This document shows, one piece after another, positions 30,562 through 36,108 of a stretch of 36,108 nucleotides of DNA. Both the position numbers and the translations under genes were made by a program. Under the pieces are notes generated by a model. The model was given only the letters and a program-made list of their open reading frames with translations, had not been told where the DNA came from and made no database searches. The stretch lies in the NCBI GenBank assembly GCA_949743955.1, contig CATJVQ010000036.1, positions 72,433 to 108,540 on the forward strand, given 5' to 3'. The stretch is from an uncultured Oscillospiraceae bacterium (GTDB taxonomy: Bacteria > Bacillota > Clostridia > Oscillospirales > Ruminococcaceae). Each line of letters starts with the position of its first letter. The stretch's first letter is position 1.

Positions 30562-30590
30562 ATTCTATCGTACTGCCGCGAAGAAGTCAA
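30562..30590 (-). promoter_or_regulatory. Sigma-A promoter of the citrate synthase operon
   Basis: On the minus strand TTGACT (30590-30585), 17 nt, TAGAAT (30567-30562). Confidence 0.75.
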
Positions 30591-30624
30591 CCTCTAAATG
30601 CGATTGTTGAAAGGATTGACGGAC

Positions 30625-31683
30625 TTGAAACAGACCCTTCTGCTCTTTGCTGTCCTGTTCGCTGTCATGGCGCTCATCCCTCTGCTGCATCTCGGAGCCC
30701 GAATGGAGCCGCCGCAAAATATGCAGGAATCAAAACTGAATTCTTCATCTTCCGCCGTATCGCCCCTTCCGGAAAGCGCCGCCCGGCCGGAGATACCCCT
30801 GCCGGAAAGCAGCGCCGCCTCCATGCGGGATCTCGTCCTGCTGTACGACCGCGCGACGGACAAGGTCCTCCGGCTCTCCCAGCAGGAGTACGTCCTCGGC
30901 GCGGTGTGCAGCGAGATGCCGCCCTCCTTCCACCCGGAGGCCATCAAGGCGCAGGCGGTCGCGGCGCACAGCTACGTCCTGCGCTGCCGGGAGCAGGAGC
31001 GGCAGAACCCGACTCCCGCCCTCCAGGGCGCCGCGCTGGCCATCGACACCTCCCGCCGGGAGGGCTACGTCAGCGAAGCGGCGGCGCGCGAGATGTACGG
31101 AGAACGGTTCGACCTCTACTACACCACGATGAAGGAAACCGTCGCCGAAGTGGAGGACGAGATCCTTCTCTATGACGGACAGCCCATCGTCGCAGCGTAT
31201 CACGCCATCAGCGCCGGGCACACGGAGAATGCCTCCAACGTCTGGACCGGATCGGCCGACTATCTTGTCCCGGTGGAGAGCCCGGGGGATCGGCTATCCC
31301 CCGGCTTCGAGACAACCGAAACCTTTACCCGCGACGAAGCCGCTGCCCGCCTGTCCGAAGCATATCCCAGCATCGCCCTCCCGGAGAATCCCGGGGACTG
31401 GTTCTCCGACATCTCCCGCTCCGGCTCCGGCTACATCACCCGTGTCCGCATCGGGGAGACCGAATTTTCCGGGCAGGAGCTGCGCTCCCTGTTCGGACTG
31501 CGCAGCAGCTTCCTGTCCATCGAATACCGGGATAACGTCTTCGTATTCACCGCGACCGGATACGGCCACGGTGTCGGCCTGAGCCAGTACGGCGCCGATT
31601 ATATGGGGCGGCAGGGATCCTCCTACCGCGAGATCCTCGCCCACTACTATACCGGTGCCACCCTCGCCCGGCTCCCCGCCTAA
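30625..31683 (+). CDS. spoIID: SpoIID, spore engulfment lytic transglycosylase
   Basis: A 352-residue protein when started at the TTG at 30625 (AAAGGA 9 nt upstream, protein begins MKQTLLLFAVLF like B. subtilis SpoIID). An ATG at 30598 in frame has no ribosome binding site and would add nine residues. An N-terminal membrane anchor is followed by a Ser/Pro/Glu-rich linker and the SpoIID domain: catalytic Glu97 in CSEMPPSFHPEAIKAQAVAA, AYHAISAGHTENASNVW and the C-terminal GYGHGVGLSQYGADYMG. SpoIID cleaves denuded glycan during engulfment in the mother cell. It ends 5 nt from the convergent trpS, with no terminator between. The spoIIID and mbl/spoIIQ genes seen next to it in some relatives are not here. 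Confidence 0.95.
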   Translation: MKQTLLLFAVLFAVMALIPLLHLGARMEPPQNMQESKLNSSSSAVSPLPESAARPEIPLPESSAASMRDLVLLYDRATDKVLRLSQQEYVLGAVCSEMPPSFHPEAIKAQAVAAHSYVLRCREQERQNPTPALQGAALAIDTSRREGYVSEAAAREMYGERFDLYYTTMKETVAEVEDEILLYDGQPIVAAYHAISAGHTENASNVWTGSADYLVPVESPGDRLSPGFETTETFTRDEAAARLSEAYPSIALPENPGDWFSDISRSGSGYITRVRIGETEFSGQELRSLFGLRSSFLSIEYRDNVFVFTATGYGHGVGLSQYGADYMGRQGSSYREILAHYYTGATLARLPA

Positions 31684-31688
31684 AGGTC

Positions 31689-32699
31689 TTACAGCGGAAA
31701 GCCCACCTTCTTATACACCTTTTCCAGCGTGCGCCCGGCGAAATGCGCCGCCTTCTCTGCCCCCGCCGCATAGATCTCCCGCAGTGCGGCGCGGTCGGCG
31801 TAGATGCGCTCGAAACGCTCCTGCACCGGGCGCAGATGATCCGCCACCGCTTCGCCGACGGCGGTCTTAAAGTCGCCGTAGCCCTTTCCTTCGAACTCGC
31901 GCTCCACCTCGGCAACGGTCTTCCCCGTGACAGCGCTATAAATCCCGATGAGGTTGTTGATCCCGTCCTTCCCCTCTCGGAAGACGACTTCGCTCTCGCT
32001 GTCCGTAACGGCGCGGCGGAACTTGCGGATGATGGTGTCCGGCGGGTCGAGCAGGCTCACATAGGCGTTGGCGTTCGCGTCGGACTTGCTCATCTTCTTT
32101 GTCGGCTCGGCCAGCGACTTCACGCGCGCCCCTGCCTTGGGGATAAACGGCTCAGGGATGGTGAAAACGTTGCCGTAGACGCTGTTAAAGCGCTGGGCGA
32201 TGTTCCGGGTCAGTTCGACATGCTGCTTCTGATCCTCCCCGACCGGCACAGCGTCCGCCTGATAGAGCAGGATGTCCGCCGCCATGAGCACCGGGTAGGT
32301 GTAGAGGCCGGCGTTGATATTGTCGGCGTGCTTCTGGCTCTTATCCTTAAACTGCGTCATGCGCCCGAGCTCGCCGTAGGGCGTGTAGCAGCCGAGCACC
32401 CACGCGAGCTGCGCGTGCGCGGGGACATGGCTCTGGATAAACAGGACGCTCTTCTCCGGGTCAATGCCGCAGGCGAGCAGCATCGCGTAGCCCCGCAGTG
32501 TATTTTCACGAAGCGCGGCTGCGTCCTGCCGGACGGTGATGGCGTGCATGTCCACAACGCTGTACACGCAGTGGTATTCATCCTGCATCTTCACCCAGTT
32601 CTGCAGAGCGCCCAGATAGTTGCCCAGCGTAAAGGATCCCGTGGCCTGAATGCCCGAGAATACGATTTTCTTCTTTTCCGGTTTTACTGCTGCTTCCAT
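31689..32699 (-). CDS. trpS: Tryptophanyl-tRNA synthetase
   Basis: A 336-residue class Ic synthetase. The HIGH-like motif lies in TLGNYLGAL (24-32) and the KMSKS loop at 202-206; [20 protein letters not shown] and [18 protein letters not shown] match TrpS well, and the length is normal. It charges tRNA-Trp. It is the last gene of a ligA-aminotransferase-trpS run, 15 nt after the aminotransferase gene. No T-box leader is visible upstream. Confidence 0.97.
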   Translation of the reverse strand: MEAAVKPEKKKIVFSGIQATGSFTLGNYLGALQNWVKMQDEYHCVYSVVDMHAITVRQDAAALRENTLRGYAMLLACGIDPEKSVLFIQSHVPAHAQLAWVLGCYTPYGELGRMTQFKDKSQKHADNINAGLYTYPVLMAADILLYQADAVPVGEDQKQHVELTRNIAQRFNSVYGNVFTIPEPFIPKAGARVKSLAEPTKKMSKSDANANAYVSLLDPPDTIIRKFRRAVTDSESEVVFREGKDGINNLIGIYSAVTGKTVAEVEREFEGKGYGDFKTAVGEAVADHLRPVQERFERIYADRAALREIYAAGAEKAAHFAGRTLEKVYKKVGFPL

Positions 32700-32714
32700 G
32701 TGCTTTCTCCTTTC

Positions 32715-33914
32715 TTATCGGACAAACTCTCTGGTGAGGCGCCCAAGCCGCTCGACACCCTGGATAATCTTTTCGTCCGACGGTGTCGAATAGTTCATGC
32801 GGAACGACGTTGTCGGCGTATTCTCGTCGGCCATGAAGGCTGTGCCCGGCACGACAGCTACCCCTTCCTCCTCCACCGCCCGGCGGCAGAAGTCGAGCAT
32901 ATCGCTCCCCTCCGGCATCGTGCACCAGATGAAGAGCCCGCCCTGCGGACGTGTAAAGCTCACCTTCGGAGAGAAATGCTCCTCCATGTTCTCCAGCATC
33001 AGCCCGCACTTTTTGCGGTAGATTTCGCGGATGCGGCGGATATGCGCATCCAGATCACACTCGCACAAAAACCGTTCGCAGATGAGCTGGGAAAGAATCG
33101 TGGTGTGCACATCCTCGCACTGCTTGGCCACAACCATCCGCCCAACAATGGCCTTCGGCGCGAGCACATAGCCTACACGCAGGCCGGGAGAGAGGATCTT
33201 CGAGAAGCTCCCGCAATAGACGACACGCCCCTCTGTATCGAGCGCCTTAATAGGCGGGATATCCTCACCGGCGAAGCGCAGATCCCCGTAAGGGTTATCC
33301 TCAATAATCACAATATCGTATTTGCACGCCAGATCATACACAGCCTTCCTCTTTTCGGCACTCATCGTGATGCCCGAGGGATTCTGGAAGTTCGGGATGA
33401 CATAGATGAGCTTCACGTTCTGATTCTCCCGGAGCGCCGCCTCCAGCCGCTCGACAGAGATCCCGTCCTCCTCCATCGGCACTCCGGCAAGACGGGCGCC
33501 CAGCGCACGGAACGCGTTGAGGGATCCGATGAAGCTCGGGTCCTCCGCGAGGATCACGTCCCCGCGGTTGCAGAAGACCTTGCAGGTCATCTCTACGCCC
33601 TGCTGTGCGCCGGAAGTGATGATGAGATCATCCTCAGGTGTACCGACACCGTAGCGCTCCTCCGCCATCTTCCGCACCGCGTCTCGCAGGGGAGAGTACC
33701 CCTCGGAGACAGAATACTGTAACGCCAGCACGGGCGACTCCCCGAGCACCTGCGCCGTGATCCGGCGCACGTCCTCCACCGGGAACGCCTCCGCCGCCGG
33801 GTTGCCCGCCGAAAAGGGGATGATGGAAGGGTCCGCTGTCCTCTTGAGGATTTCGCGGATGGCCGACGGCTTCATGTTCGCCAGATTGTCTGAAAACGTG
33901 TATGTACTCTTCAT
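32715..33914 (-). CDS. PLP-dependent aminotransferase, class I/II (2-aminoadipate/MocR-like)
   Basis: A 399-residue fold-type I aminotransferase. The PLP Lys is Lys239 in YCGSFSKILSPGLRVGY; TSGAQQGVEMT, YVIPNFQNPSG and IIEDNPYGDLRF are conserved, and the C-terminal RMNYSTPSDE contains the substrate carboxylate Arg. The start at 33914 (MKSTYTFSDN) is preferred over an in-frame start at 33965, which reaches to within 3 nt of the ligA stop. It resembles LysN/aminoadipate-type or aromatic aminotransferases; exact substrate unknown. No winged-helix domain is fused, so it is not a MocR regulator. Confidence 0.92.
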   Translation of the reverse strand: MKSTYTFSDNLANMKPSAIREILKRTADPSIIPFSAGNPAAEAFPVEDVRRITAQVLGESPVLALQYSVSEGYSPLRDAVRKMAEERYGVGTPEDDLIITSGAQQGVEMTCKVFCNRGDVILAEDPSFIGSLNAFRALGARLAGVPMEEDGISVERLEAALRENQNVKLIYVIPNFQNPSGITMSAEKRKAVYDLACKYDIVIIEDNPYGDLRFAGEDIPPIKALDTEGRVVYCGSFSKILSPGLRVGYVLAPKAIVGRMVVAKQCEDVHTTILSQLICERFLCECDLDAHIRRIREIYRKKCGLMLENMEEHFSPKVSFTRPQGGLFIWCTMPEGSDMLDFCRRAVEEEGVAVVPGTAFMADENTPTTSFRMNYSTPSDEKIIQGVERLGRLTREFVR

Positions 33915-33967
33915 TCTCTCTATGCTCCTATCCTTAATCTGTTTTCTATTCCGGCGCTGACCCATTA

Positions 33968-36001
<2,034 letters not shown>

Positions 36002-36003
36002 TT

Positions 36004-36100
36004 ATTATACCACAACCGCTTCACGGTTGTGGTATAATTGGCCATGCCTGTAGGGCGGCCAAATAGATCGGGTATAATAACCGCTTGCGGTTATTATACC
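36004..36100. repeat. Cluster of three palindromes upstream of ligA
   Basis: A 15-bp stem (ATTATACCACAACCG at 36004-36018, CGGTTGTGGTATAAT at 36024-36038), a 6-bp stem (TTGGCC at 36038-36043, GGCCAA at 36057-36062) and a 14-bp stem (GGTATAATAACCGC at 36071-36084, GCGGTTATTATACC at 36087-36100). The two long ones share the GGTATAAT arm end and the AACCGCTT core, so they look related. Each also contains a TATAAT hexamer reading toward ligA. They could be dispersed palindromic repeats, terminators of genes beyond the window, or a regulatory region. Confidence 0.7.
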
Positions 36101-36108
36101 ATAAATTC

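Noticed and set aside
31743-33722. Long plus-strand frame of 659 codons across trpS and the aminotransferase
   Set aside because: It spans two well-identified genes on the other strand; its protein has no recognisable domain.

Overview
The window reads as the chromosome of an endospore-forming anaerobic Clostridia member, most likely Oscillospiraceae-like. This rests on the density of sporulation and germination genes (GerA/GerB/GerC, SpoIVB, Spo0A, SpoVM, BofA, SpoIID), on B. subtilis-like synteny (spoIVB next to spo0A; a YaaL-type gene overlapping bofA), on AGGAGG-type ribosome binding sites and on moderately high GC. No phage, insertion sequence or CRISPR array is visible.

Layout. 1-2797: end of a gerA-gerB-gerC germination receptor operon. 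2978-5197: spoIVB and spo0A; this Spo0A has an unusual receiver domain, and its promoter region carries a 0A-box-like site and a perfect inverted repeat. 5297-6752: small genes (a ribbon-helix-helix regulator behind a 14-bp inverted repeat, a decayed Rpn-family gene, a Cys-rich small protein and a short companion). 6789-8794: htpG with a CIRCE operator and a sigma-A promoter. 8940-20651: a carbohydrate cassette consisting of a YesN/YesM-type two-component system on the minus strand, a divergent ABC importer (binding lipoprotein and two permeases), a GH51-type glycosidase, an RpiB-family isomerase and a split transketolase. 20652-21026: tRNA cluster Val-Asp-Phe-Gly on the minus strand with a consensus promoter. 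21135-24470: acyl-CoA synthetase plus sodium:solute symporter. 24529-25983: exported protein, spoVM (26 codons), a 50-codon membrane peptide, bofA and a YaaL-type gene. 26083-27072: tRNA-Ala(CGC) and a DUF2871 membrane protein. 27173-30590: citrate synthase, membrane protein and M20 peptidase operon. 30625-35962: spoIID, convergent with a ligA-aminotransferase-trpS operon. 35963-36108: a cluster of palindromes upstream of ligA.

How the parts work together. The sporulation genes cover initiation (Spo0A), engulfment (SpoIID), forespore-to-mother-cell signalling (SpoIVB, BofA), coat anchoring (SpoVM) and germination (GerABC). In the sugar cassette, the two-component system probably senses an extracellular oligosaccharide and activates the importer operon. 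The imported sugar would be trimmed by the GH51 enzyme and handled by the isomerase and transketolase. The cassette ends at the 3' end of an intact tRNA-Gly, and a degenerate copy of that same 3' end sits at its far boundary. This suggests insertion at a tRNA gene, although no integrase is visible. The sensor kinase of this cassette appears to lack its second membrane helix.
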